From Candidatus Avichristensenella intestinipullorum (GTDB lineage: Bacteria; Bacillota; Clostridia; Christensenellales; Aristaeellaceae), in NCBI GenBank assembly GCA_018713305.1, contig DVFI01000081.1, forward strand, positions 1 to 43,616: DNA of 43,616 bases. The letters run 5' to 3'. Made by a program: the position numbers and the translations under genes. Below are positions 8,571 to 15,951 of this stretch, piece by piece. The notes under the pieces were generated by a model. It saw only the letters and a program-made list of their open reading frames with translations. It had not been told where the DNA came from and did no database searches. The first letter of the stretch is position 1, and each line of letters opens with the position of its first letter.

Positions 8571-9626
8571 ATGCGGCAAACACTCCGGGAAGAGACACAG
8601 GCCGCGCTGGCGCTGGCTGCGGCGGTCATCGGCGCGGGATTCGCTTCGGGAAGCGAAATCCTGCGCTTTTTTAGCGCCTACGGCGCGCTTTCCTGGGCGG
8701 GCTGCGTGCTGGCAGCCTGTGTGCTGGCGGCGCTGGCAACGGCCGCGGCGCTGCTGGCCGGCAGATTGGGCGCGGGGGACCTGGGCTCCCTGTGCGCGTG
8801 CTCTCTGGGCGCGTCGGCGGGCGCGGTGGCGGCGGTAGTGGAGGGCTTGATGCTCGTGATGACGGCCGGCGCGATGCTGTCGGCCATGGGCGAGCTGGCG
8901 GCGCTGGCATTGCCGGTGCACCATGCCTACGCGCTGGGGCTGCTCGCCACGCTGGCCGCAGCCGGATGGCTTGCGCGACGAGGCCTTTCGGCCATGGCGG
9001 CGCTGGGCCTGTGGCTCCTGCCGGCCTGCCTGGTGCTCTATGGGCTGCTGCTGTACAGGCGGCCCGAAGCCCGCGCGTTTCTGCCGGGCGAGCCGCTTCC
9101 CGTTCATATATGGCATACGCTGCCGCTGGCGGTGGCCTACGCGGCCATGAACGTGGCGCTGGCCGGCGGCGTGCTGTGCGAGCTGGGGCAGGGAAGAAGC
9201 CGGGGGAGCGTGGCGCGCGTGTGCTGCCTGTGCGCGCTGGTGCTGCTCGTCCTGCTGCTGGCGGCCAACGCGGTGCTGCTGCCGCAGGCGTCCGCGCTCT
9301 CCGGCGCGGCGCTGCCCATGGTGCTGCTGGCCCGTCCGCTGGGCGCCGTAGGCTACTGGGCCTGCATTGCCGCGCTCTCGCTGGCCGTCATGAGCACGCT
9401 GATTGCCCTGCTGCGGACGCTGGCGAGAATGCTGATGCCGGTTTTGCCCGGACGCTGGGTTTGGCCGGCGGCGCTGTGCCTGCCGCTGCTGACGGCGTTG
9501 GTCGGCTTTGTACGGCTGGTGGAGCACATGTATCCCGTCATGGGCGCGCTGAGCGCCCTGCTGTTTGCCTGGATTCTGCTCAGGAGCGCATGCTGCAAGG
9601 CGGGGCGCGGCAAAACGCGCCTTTGA
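8571..9626 (+). CDS. YkvI-like membrane transporter
   Basis: A 351-residue, highly hydrophobic protein with about ten predicted helices. The first helix carries AAVIGAGFASGSEILRFF, the signature seen in the YkvI family, whose fold is related to amino acid/sodium symporters of the LeuT type; the glycine-rich break in helix 1 usually forms the substrate and ion site. No soluble domain is present. The start ATG has GGAGGGGAAG 4-13 nt upstream. It begins 31 bp after the zinc-ribbon gene and may share its transcript. A GC-rich hairpin 37 bp after the stop may end transcription. The substrate is unknown; amino acid uptake or export is an inference from the fold. Confidence 0.82.
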   Translation: MRQTLREETQAALALAAAVIGAGFASGSEILRFFSAYGALSWAGCVLAACVLAALATAAALLAGRLGAGDLGSLCACSLGASAGAVAAVVEGLMLVMTAGAMLSAMGELAALALPVHHAYALGLLATLAAAGWLARRGLSAMAALGLWLLPACLVLYGLLLYRRPEARAFLPGEPLPVHIWHTLPLAVAYAAMNVALAGGVLCELGQGRSRGSVARVCCLCALVLLVLLLAANAVLLPQASALSGAALPMVLLARPLGAVGYWACIAALSLAVMSTLIALLRTLARMLMPVLPGRWVWPAALCLPLLTALVGFVRLVEHMYPVMGALSALLFAWILLRSACCKAGRGKTRL

Positions 9627-9663
9627 GCCCGAACGGGCGAGCGACCGCGCTTTCGGGGCAAAC

Positions 9664-9680
9664 GGACGGCCGCGCCGTCC
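9664..9680 (+). terminator. GC-rich hairpin after the YkvI-like gene, no T-run
   Basis: A perfect 7-bp stem GGACGGC/GCCGTCC closes a 3-nt loop, 37 bp after the stop. No T-tract follows, so it may be a factor-dependent terminator or an mRNA 3'-end stabiliser. The rest of the 212-bp gap holds only the folC promoter and leader. Confidence 0.35.
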
Positions 9681-9740
9681 GCCTGGATGCGGGAGGTTCG
9701 GCGGAGATGTGCCGAGGTCCGCATCGCATGCATTTATGCA

Positions 9741-9769
9741 TTGCCAAGGAAGCGGCGTTGTGTTATGCT
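9741..9769 (+). promoter_or_regulatory. Promoter of the folC-rsmH-rsmI-GNAT operon
   Basis: TTGCCA (9741-9746), a 17-nt spacer, and an extended -10 TGtTATGCT (hexamer 9764-9769). Transcription would start near 9776, leaving a leader of about 63 nt before folC. Confidence 0.65.
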
Positions 9770-9801
9770 CAGAGCTGCGGCGCATGCCGTACTTGCAAAG
9801 C

Positions 9802-9829
9802 AGGAGGAGCCCGCGGCCGCGGCTGCGGG
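9802..9829 (+). promoter_or_regulatory. Distant Shine-Dalgarno and hairpin before folC
   Basis: AGGAGGAG at 9802-9809 is the only strong ribosome site, yet the folC ATG at 9839 is 29 nt away. Between them CCCGC (9810-9814) pairs with GCGGG (9825-9829), overlapping the palindrome CCGCGGCCGCGG (9811-9822). Folding that hairpin would leave about 9 nt between site and start. A weaker GGGG at 9827-9830 at normal distance is the alternative ribosome site. Confidence 0.4.
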
Positions 9830-9838
9830 GTATTGAAC

Positions 9839-11119
9839 ATGCACATGACCTACGAGGAGGCTCTGCGCTTTATTCATGGCGCCAGCGGGCGCGGGAAAAA
9901 AGTCGGGCTTGAGAATATGCGCGCGCTGCTGGCGCGCCTGGGAAACCCGCATGGACAGTTTCGCGCCATACACGTGGCCGGCACCAACGGCAAGGGTTCG
10001 GTCTGCGCGTTTTTGAACGCCGCGCTGTGCTGCGCCGGCCAGCGCGTCGGCCTGTACACATCCCCTTTTTTGCAGCGCTACAACGAGCGCATGCGCCTCA
10101 ACGGCGCGCCCATTGACGACGGCGTGCTGGCCGATTTGACCGGCGAGGTGGCCGACGCGGTGGAGGCGCTGCGCGCGGAGGGCGTGCTGCCGACGGAATT
10201 CGAAATCGGCACGGCGATCGCCTTCCTGTTTTTCGCCCGCGCCGGAGCGGATATCGCCGTGGTGGAAGTGGGGCTGGGCGGACGGCTGGATCCGACGAAC
10301 GTGATTGTGCCGCAGTGCGCCGCCATTGCGTCGATTGGGCTGGATCATACCCGGACGCTGGGTGATACGGTGGAAGCCATTGCCTGGGAAAAGGCCGGCA
10401 TCGCCAAACCCGGCGTGCCGCTGTTCCTGTCGGCGCAGGCCTCGCCGTCCGTGCGGAGCGTCATCGCATCGCACTGTGAGGCCGTGGGCGCGCCGTTTTT
10501 CATGGCGCCTGCGGATGTCGGCCTGCCCCTCGGCCTGGAGGGCGCGCACCAGCGCTATAACGCCGCGCTGGCCGTCTGCGCGCTGCGGGCGCTGGGCATC
10601 GATGAGACGTCGATTGCCGAGGGACTGCGGCGCACGCGCTGGCCGGCGCGCCTGGAATGGATAGGGGAGAAGCCGCCGCTGCTGCTGGACGGCGCCCATA
10701 ATCCGCAGGGCGCGCAGTCGCTGGCCGATTATGTGTCCACGCTGCCCAGGCGGCGCACCGTGCTGCTGTGCGGCGTGATGCAGGACAAGGATTGGCGCGG
10801 GGTGGCGCGGGCGCTGCGCCCGCTGGCCGACGCCGCCGTCACCGTAGCGCCTCCGGACCGGCGCGGGCTGGACGCAGTTGCGCTCGCTTCGGCGTTTGAA
10901 GGCATACCGAGCCATGCCTGTCAAAGCCTGGAAGAGGCGTGGGATAAGGCGCGCGCGCTGGCGGGGCCGCAGGGCCGCGTGGTCGGGGCAGGCTCGCTCT
11001 ATCTGGCCGGCGCGCTGCGGACGCTGGCGCTGGGCCGGGACGAGGCGCTGCTGCTGCCGGAAATCACGAAAGAATCACCAAAAGGAGGGGCGCGGGCATG
11101 TTCCAGCATCAGCCGGTGA
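9839..11119 (+). CDS. folC: Folylpolyglutamate synthase / dihydrofolate synthase
   Basis: A 426-residue Mur-ligase-type enzyme that adds glutamate to folates with ATP in the cytosol, and in many bacteria also makes dihydrofolate from dihydropteroate. The opening TYEEALRFIH, the ATP loop GTNGKGSV near residue 45, the VEVGLGGRLDPTN metal and substrate loop, and the domain-2 motif LDGAHNPQGA near residue 285 are all present. Length is normal. I start it at 9839 (MHMTYEE); ATG 9845 and TTG 9833 are possible alternatives. Its last 22 bp overlap rsmH, whose ribosome site lies inside folC, so translation is coupled. A second folate gene, the 5-formyl-THF cyclo-ligase, is in the far operon near 41.2 kb. 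Confidence 0.95.
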   Translation: MHMTYEEALRFIHGASGRGKKVGLENMRALLARLGNPHGQFRAIHVAGTNGKGSVCAFLNAALCCAGQRVGLYTSPFLQRYNERMRLNGAPIDDGVLADLTGEVADAVEALRAEGVLPTEFEIGTAIAFLFFARAGADIAVVEVGLGGRLDPTNVIVPQCAAIASIGLDHTRTLGDTVEAIAWEKAGIAKPGVPLFLSAQASPSVRSVIASHCEAVGAPFFMAPADVGLPLGLEGAHQRYNAALAVCALRALGIDETSIAEGLRRTRWPARLEWIGEKPPLLLDGAHNPQGAQSLADYVSTLPRRRTVLLCGVMQDKDWRGVARALRPLADAAVTVAPPDRRGLDAVALASAFEGIPSHACQSLEEAWDKARALAGPQGRVVGAGSLYLAGALRTLALGRDEALLLPEITKESPKGGARACSSISR

Positions 11120-12021
11120 TGCTTCGGGAAGTTGTCGAATTCCTGGCCCCTGCGCCGGGCAGGGTGTTTGTGGACGGCACGCTGGGCGGAGGCGGACACA
11201 GCGAGGCGTTGCTGCGCGCGGGCGCCGGCGTATTCGGCGTGGACAGAGACCAGGACGCGCTGGACGCCGCCGGGGTGCGCCTGGCAGAGTACGGGAATTT
11301 TCACGCCCTGTACGGAAACTTTCACGACCTGCGCGCGCTCCTTCAGGCGCAGGGCGTTGGGCCCGTGGACGGCATTCTGCTGGATCTGGGCGTCTCCTCC
11401 TATCAGCTGGACACGGCCGAACGGGGGTTTTCCTACCACGCGGACGCGCCGTTGGACATGCGCATGGACCGGCGGCAGTCCTTTGACGCAAAGGAACTGG
11501 TCAACACCTGGAGCGAGCAGGAGATTGCCCGCGTGCTGCGCGACTACGGCGAGGAAGCATGGGCCGCGCGCATTGCCCAGATGATTGTGGAGCATCGCGC
11601 GCGCGCGCCGCTTGCGACCACGGGCGACCTGGTGCGCGCGGTAGACGCCGCCATTCCGCGCAAAGTGCGCGACCGGGATACGGGCCACTCCGCGCAAAAG
11701 ACGTTTCAGGCGCTGCGCATTGCCGTCAACGACGAGCTGGCGCCGCTGGGCCAGGCGCTGGAGGACGCCGTATCGCTCCTGCGCCCCGGGGGACGGCTCT
11801 GCGTTATCACGTTCCATTCGCTGGAAGACCGCATCGTCAAGCAGACGTTTCGCCGGCTGGAGCGCCCCTGCACCTGCCCGCCCGGACTTCCGGTCTGTAT
11901 CTGCGGGAAAAAACCGTCGGTCGGTTTGCCGGTGCGGGGGGCTTTGAAGCCCGGCGCAGAGGAAATCGCCCAGAATCCGCGCGCACGAAGCGCCAAGCTG
12001 CGTGTGGCGCAAAAGCTCTAG
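11098..12021 (+). CDS. rsmH: 16S rRNA (cytosine1402-N4)-methyltransferase RsmH
   Basis: A 307-residue enzyme that methylates N4 of C1402 in the 16S rRNA P-site using SAM. The family opening HQPVMLREVVEFL, the SAM loop VDGTLGGGGHSEALL, GILLDLGVSSYQLD and AERGFSYHADAPLDMRMD are all intact, as is the C-terminal HSLEDRIVKQTF. Length is typical. The ATG at 11098 has AAAAGGAGGGG just upstream, inside folC. In most Bacillota rsmH sits in the cell-division (dcw) cluster between mraZ and ftsL; here neither neighbour is present, and the gene is placed directly before rsmI, the enzyme that methylates the 2'-oxygen of the same nucleotide. Confidence 0.97.
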   Translation: MFQHQPVMLREVVEFLAPAPGRVFVDGTLGGGGHSEALLRAGAGVFGVDRDQDALDAAGVRLAEYGNFHALYGNFHDLRALLQAQGVGPVDGILLDLGVSSYQLDTAERGFSYHADAPLDMRMDRRQSFDAKELVNTWSEQEIARVLRDYGEEAWAARIAQMIVEHRARAPLATTGDLVRAVDAAIPRKVRDRDTGHSAQKTFQALRIAVNDELAPLGQALEDAVSLLRPGGRLCVITFHSLEDRIVKQTFRRLERPCTCPPGLPVCICGKKPSVGLPVRGALKPGAEEIAQNPRARSAKLRVAQKL

Positions 12022-12030
12022 GAGGCGCGT

Positions 12031-12909
12031 ATGGCACGGCTGTATGTGGTAGCGACGCCTATCGGCAATCTTTCCGACGTTTCCGCGCGCATGCTGGATA
12101 CGCTCCGGCAGGTACGGCTCATCGCGGCGGAGGATACGCGCGTAACCGGCAATCTGCTGCGCCATTTCGGCATCTCCACCCCCATGACTTCCTGCCATCG
12201 CCACAACGAGGGAGAAAAGGCCGCGGGTATCGTGGCGCGCATGGTCCGGGAGGATTTTGACGCGGCGCTGGTCACGGACGCCGGAACGCCCGCCATCTCC
12301 GATCCCGGCCATCTGTTGGTGCGCGAGGCGGTGGAGGCGGGCCTGGAAGTGCTCGCGGTGCCCGGCCCTTCGGCCATGGCCGCGGCGCTGTCCGTCAGCG
12401 GCATGGACGCCCGGGAGTTTGCATTTTACGGCTTTTTGCCGCGCGAGCGAAGCGACCTGCGCAAAAAGCTGCTGGCCATCGCGCGCGGCGTGCGCGTGGC
12501 CGTGGTGCACGAGTCGCCGCATCGCATTCTGACGCTGATGGAAACGGTGGCGGAAACCCTGCCCGGCTGCCGCGCATGCGTCTGCTGCGACCTGACCAAG
12601 CGCTACGAAAAAACGCTGCGCGGCAGCGCGGAGGACGTGCTGGAGGCTTTGCGCGCCAATCCCAAGCGGGACAAGGGAGAGTACTGCGTGGCGCTGGATG
12701 TTTCCGGCGTGTCGCTGCCGGAGCCGCAGCAGGCCGCGCCGGACGTTTCGCCGGAAAGCCGCGCGTTTGGGCTGCTCTTTTCCGGCTTGGGTCCGCAGGA
12801 GGCGGTGGCGGCGTTGGTCGCGGGGGGACTTCGGCGCAACGAGGCCAAGCGCGCGGTGCTGCGCGTGCAGGCCTGGCGGGAGGGCGCGGCGCGCCCGGAG
12901 GAACCGTGA
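12031..12909 (+). CDS. rsmI: 16S rRNA (cytidine1402-2'-O)-methyltransferase RsmI
   Basis: A 292-residue tetrapyrrole-methylase-fold enzyme that adds the 2'-O-methyl group to C1402 of 16S rRNA. Recognised by LYVVATPIGNLSDVSARML at the N-terminus, LIAAEDTRVTGNLL, SCHRHNEGEKA, VTDAGTPAISDPG and AFYGFLPRE. These cover the SAM site and the substrate loop. The C-terminal part (SGLGPQEAVAALVAGGLRR) is the small helical domain of full-length RsmI. It follows rsmH by 9 bp with TAGGAGGC as ribosome site, and its stop overlaps the GTG of the acetyltransferase gene. Together with RsmH it completes the m4Cm1402 modification, which affects start codon choice and decoding fidelity. Confidence 0.97.
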   Translation: MARLYVVATPIGNLSDVSARMLDTLRQVRLIAAEDTRVTGNLLRHFGISTPMTSCHRHNEGEKAAGIVARMVREDFDAALVTDAGTPAISDPGHLLVREAVEAGLEVLAVPGPSAMAAALSVSGMDAREFAFYGFLPRERSDLRKKLLAIARGVRVAVVHESPHRILTLMETVAETLPGCRACVCCDLTKRYEKTLRGSAEDVLEALRANPKRDKGEYCVALDVSGVSLPEPQQAAPDVSPESRAFGLLFSGLGPQEAVAALVAGGLRRNEAKRAVLRVQAWREGAARPEEP

Positions 12910-13400
12910 TTTCCGTCAGGCAGGTTTGCGCCGGAGAAAAGCAGGCGCTTGCGACGCTTTTGCAGGACTATCTGCGCGAAATGGGCCGCTTTTATCCGAT
13001 GGAGACCGACGCGGAGGGACGCTGTGCCTATCCGTATTTTGACCTGTATTTTTCTCAGCCGGACCGCGAAGCGCTCTGGCTGCTCCTGGGCGAGACGAAG
13101 GCGGGCTTTGCGCTGCTGAACCGGCATTCCTGTCTGGGCGAACCGATAGATTATGCCGTGGCGGAATACTATCTCCTGCCCGCTTTCCGTAAAAAGCGCC
13201 TGGCAACGGCCGCCATGAAGACCATCCTGGGCGCCCGGCCGGGATGGTGGGAGATAAAGTACCATGTCCGCAATGCGGCGGCTGCCGCGCTGTGGCAGCG
13301 GGTGACGATGCCTTTTTCGCCCAGGCGCAGAGATGTGGGCGACGAATGCGTGCTGACCTTTTCTGTGCGCGGGGAATCGTGTCCGGGGCATCGCGCGTAG
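12906..13400 (+). CDS. GNAT-like acetyltransferase with repeat-derived C-terminus
   Basis: A 164-residue protein with the layout of a GNAT N-acetyltransferase. Strand-helix elements include LATLLQDYLREM, the core strand DYAVAEYYLLPAFRKKRLATAAMK (acetyl-CoA loop motif at PAFRKKRLATAA) and a final WWEIKYHVRNAAAAALWQRV, as in GNATs where an Asn follows strand 5. The substrate is unknown. The GTG start overlaps the rsmI stop (GTGA) with CGGAGGAA upstream. The last ten or so codons (GESCPGHRA) lie inside repeat copy A of a degenerate array that continues downstream, so the original end of the gene may have been replaced or extended. Confidence 0.8.
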   Translation: MISVRQVCAGEKQALATLLQDYLREMGRFYPMETDAEGRCAYPYFDLYFSQPDREALWLLLGETKAGFALLNRHSCLGEPIDYAVAEYYLLPAFRKKRLATAAMKTILGARPGWWEIKYHVRNAAAAALWQRVTMPFSPRRRDVGDECVLTFSVRGESCPGHRA

Positions 13401-13555
13401 TGGGTCATGGGCGGGAATTCGCGCGCAGGGTGTCGTCCCCGGGAAATTGCACGTCGGGAGTCGTGCGAAGGGAATCGTATTCAGGGCATCATGGTAGTGG
13501 GCCATGGGTGGGGATTCGCGCGCAGGGAATCATATCCGGGGCATCACGCGCAGGG
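13371..13555. repeat. Degenerate direct-repeat array
   Basis: Copy A (13371-13430, 60 nt) and copy B (13470-13527, 58 nt) match at about 50 of 59 aligned positions by hand; nearly all differences are transitions. Both begin GGGAATCGT and end ATTCGCGCGCAGGG. A partial copy C (13525-13555) starts GGGAATCATATCCGGGGCATC. The 39-nt stretch between A and B holds further weak echoes, such as GGGAAATTGCACGTCGGG at 13441. No open frame of credible length uses it apart from the end of the GNAT gene. From here to 13639 I see only short GC-rich hairpins (GGCCC/GGGCC near 13575, GCCTG/CAGGC near 13595). Confidence 0.7.
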
Positions 13556-13639
13556 AGGACCCTGCCGCAGGCCCGGACGGGCCGTGAAAAAGCCTGCATA
13601 CAGGCATTCGCCGCAGGCCGCGGCGTCCTTCTGCGTATC

Positions 13640-13673
13640 GGGGCGGATGGCGGCATATCATCCGCCCCTTTCT
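13640..13673. terminator. Terminator between the convergent GNAT and redox operons
   Basis: A perfect 10-bp stem GGGGCGGATG/CATCCGCCCC (13640-13649 and 13659-13668) with a 9-nt loop. TTTCT follows on the plus strand, so it best serves the folC-GNAT operon. On the minus strand the stem also lies just beyond the reductase gene but lacks a T-run there. Confidence 0.6.
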
Positions 13674-13708
13674 GCCGCGCCCCGGGGACTGCCGGCGCGC
13701 CGCACGTT

Positions 13709-15331
13709 TTATCGCTTCAGCAGCTCCAGCAGCTGCCGGATGTTCTTCTTTCCAAAGGACACCTGCTCCCCGCCGTTCACGACCAGGCAGGGAACGCTCA
13801 TCACCTGGTACTTCTCCCGCAGCTCGGGGAAGTGGTTCAGGTCGTATACCTGCGCGGTGACGCAGGGGTTTTCCGCCGCGATGCGCTGGGCGGCGGTCAC
13901 CAGCTCGGGGCACATGGTGCAGGACAGGGACACCAGCACCTGAAGCGCCAACGGCGTCCGAATGGCCTGCATGGCGGCCCGGAGTTCCTCATCCAGGGCC
14001 TGGCCGGGGCCGGCCGCGTTGTAAAGCCCCAGCACGAAGGCGGTGAACTCGTGGCCGCCGGGGACCCCGTGGAAGGCAAGGCCCGTCCAGCGCCCGTCCG
14101 CCCGGCACACCTGAACGCAGGGCAGGTGCTCCATGTCGGCGGCGTCGCCGATCTCCACCGACAGTTTGTCGCTCTGAGATGCCAGCTCCTCCATGTACTG
14201 CCGCAGCTCCGCGGAGAGGGGCGTTTCGTCCAGGTACAGCCGCAGGATGAGCGGCGCGTCCATCCGGGTGAACACCGTGCGGAGCTGTGCGAGCATCTCC
14301 CCGGTGAACAGGCTGCCGGCCGCCGGCGCCGGAGCCTCCGGCCTTTCTTCCCGGATTGCCGGCGGTCGGGGGCGCAGGCCGGTCTTCCGCTGCAGGGCGG
14401 CGCACAGCCGCTCCAGCTCGGTGGCGGCCAGAGCGCCCTCTCCCACGGCGGTGACCACCTGCCGCAGGGGCTTGACGCATACGTCCCCGGCGGCATACAG
14501 GCCCTCCGCCGTGGTTTTCTGGCTCCGGTCGGTGAGGATATAGCCCTGCTCGTTCAGTTCCGCCAGCTCACGCACGATTTCCGTGGCGGGCTCATAGCCG
14601 GCAAAGACAAACACGCCGAAGGTCTCGCCGTCGGGAGGCCGGTACAGGGTCACCTGGCCGGTCTTGGTATTGCGATACCGGAGGGAGCGCAGGGCAGTGT
14701 CCCCGGCCACTTCCTCCACCACCGTGTGGGTGAGGACGGTAATCTTTTCATGGTTCCGGGCGGCGTCCGCCGTGGCCTGGGCGCAGGTGAAATCCCCTTC
14801 CCGGATGAGGATGGTTACATGGCGGGCGTATTTGGTGAGGAATACGCTCTCCTCGGCGGCGGCAAAGCCTCCGCCCACCACAAAGACATCCTTTCCGGTG
14901 AAGAACTCTCCGTCGCAGGTGGCGCAGTAGGCCACTCCCCGGCCCCGGAACTGTTCCTCGCCCTGAAAGCCCACCATGCGGGGATGGGCGCCCGTGGCCA
15001 GCAGGACGCCGAAGCATTTCAATTCTCCCCGGCTGGTGCGCACCGTCTTTACGTCGCCGGTCAGGTCCAGGCCGGTGACTTCCGCCAGCAGGAATTCTCC
15101 GCCGAAGGCTTCCGCCTGCTTTCGCATGGTCTCCGTGAGCTCCGCGCCGCTGGTTCGCTCCACCCCGGGGTAGTTGACCACTTCGGCGGTGATGGTGATT
15201 TGCCCGCCGAACCGCTCCTTCTCCACCACCACAGCCCGATAGCGGGCCCGGGCCAGGTAGAGGGCGGCGGTGAGACCCGCCGGCCCGCCGCCCACGATGA
15301 CTACGTCATAGAGATTCTCCACGTGTTCCAT
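13709..15331 (-). CDS. AhpF-like flavoprotein reductase with permuted domains (TrxR first, AhpF N-terminal-like domain last)
   Basis: A 540-residue FAD/NAD(P)H disulfide reductase. Residues 1-310 form a thioredoxin-reductase module: FAD site VIVGGGPAGL (11-20), redox pair C136-A-T-C139, nucleotide site VVGGGFAAAEE and the terminal FAD motif AAGDVC. A Pro-rich linker (about 310-335) leads to two thioredoxin folds (338-540). Only the second has a CxxC, C471-T-M-C474, matching the active site of the AhpF N-terminal domain. In classical AhpF that domain comes first, so the order here is reversed. The role should be to pass electrons from NAD(P)H through both disulfides to AhpC, whose gene precedes it by 3 bp in the same operon. 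Codon choice looks richer in GCC alanine and poorer in GCGC than the neighbours. Confidence 0.93.
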   Translation of the reverse strand: MEHVENLYDVVIVGGGPAGLTAALYLARARYRAVVVEKERFGGQITITAEVVNYPGVERTSGAELTETMRKQAEAFGGEFLLAEVTGLDLTGDVKTVRTSRGELKCFGVLLATGAHPRMVGFQGEEQFRGRGVAYCATCDGEFFTGKDVFVVGGGFAAAEESVFLTKYARHVTILIREGDFTCAQATADAARNHEKITVLTHTVVEEVAGDTALRSLRYRNTKTGQVTLYRPPDGETFGVFVFAGYEPATEIVRELAELNEQGYILTDRSQKTTAEGLYAAGDVCVKPLRQVVTAVGEGALAATELERLCAALQRKTGLRPRPPAIREERPEAPAPAAGSLFTGEMLAQLRTVFTRMDAPLILRLYLDETPLSAELRQYMEELASQSDKLSVEIGDAADMEHLPCVQVCRADGRWTGLAFHGVPGGHEFTAFVLGLYNAAGPGQALDEELRAAMQAIRTPLALQVLVSLSCTMCPELVTAAQRIAAENPCVTAQVYDLNHFPELREKYQVMSVPCLVVNGGEQVSFGKKNIRQLLELLKR

Positions 15332-15334
15332 AGC

Positions 15335-15898
15335 TTACAACTGCCCCACCAGGTCCAGGCTGGGCTTGAGGGTCTCGGCCCCGGGCTGCCACTTGGCAGG
15401 GCAGACCTCGTCCCCGTGCGCGGCCACGAACTGGCAGGCCTGCACCTTGCGCAGCAGCTCGTCGGCGTTGCGGCCTACGCTGCCGATGTTGACCTCATAG
15501 GCCACAATCTTTCCCTGCGGGTTGACGATGAAGCTGCCCCGCTCGGCCAGGCCGTCGCTCTCGATATAGACCTCGAAATCCCCGGCCAGGCAATGGGTGG
15601 GGTCGGCCAGCATGGGATAGCGGATTTTTCGGATGCGCTCGGAGGCGTCATGCCACGCCTTGTGGACGAAGTGGGTGTCGCAGGAGACGGAATAAATCTC
15701 GCAGTCCACGGCCAGGAACCTATCGTAGAGATTGGCCAAATCCTCCAGCTCCGTGGGGCACACGAAGGTGAAGTCGGCGGGATAGAAAAAGAACACGCTC
15801 CACTTGCCCAGCACGTCCGCCCTGGTGACGGTTCGGAAGGCGTTATGCTGATAGCACTGCACGGAAAAATCGGCAATTTCTTTCTGGATGAGGGACAT
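15335..15898 (-). CDS. ahpC: Alkyl hydroperoxide reductase AhpC, 2-Cys peroxiredoxin
   Basis: A 187-residue typical 2-Cys peroxiredoxin that reduces hydrogen peroxide, organic peroxides and peroxynitrite in the cytosol. The peroxidatic cysteine is C47 in FVCPTE and the resolving cysteine is C166 in EVCPAKW, at the usual spacing. The length equals that of well-studied AhpC proteins. It is the first gene of a two-gene operon; the flavoprotein reductase starts only 3 bp after its stop and is the expected electron donor. AGGAGG stands 8 nt before the ATG. A consensus promoter and a palindrome between promoter and ribosome site suggest a repressor, plausibly a redox-sensing one, but no regulator gene is in the window. 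Confidence 0.97.
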   Translation of the reverse strand: MSLIQKEIADFSVQCYQHNAFRTVTRADVLGKWSVFFFYPADFTFVCPTELEDLANLYDRFLAVDCEIYSVSCDTHFVHKAWHDASERIRKIRYPMLADPTHCLAGDFEVYIESDGLAERGSFIVNPQGKIVAYEVNIGSVGRNADELLRKVQACQFVAAHGDEVCPAKWQPGAETLKPSLDLVGQL

Positions 15899-15927
15899 GG
15901 CCTTGACCTCCTCTGTATAAAATATTT

Positions 15928-15943
15928 GTTAGTTAACACTAAC
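15928..15943. promoter_or_regulatory. Palindromic operator candidate of ahpC
   Basis: GTTAGTTAACACTAAC forms arms GTTAG/CTAAC around TTAACA, with an inner perfect pair AGTTA/TAACT. It lies just downstream of the -10 on the minus strand, where a bound repressor would block RNA polymerase. The shape recalls MarR/OhrR-type sites; PerR or another factor cannot be excluded. Confidence 0.5.
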
Positions 15944-15951
15944 TCATGCTG

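Noticed and set aside
8792..9838. An N-terminal extension of folC through the YkvI-like gene
   Set aside because: The folC family begins at TYEEAL (9839 on); the upstream part is an out-of-frame reading of the transporter gene, with a promoter at 9741-9769 in between.
13371..13555. CRISPR array
   Set aside because: Only two full copies, imperfect, with one 39-nt gap that itself resembles the repeat; no cas genes nearby.
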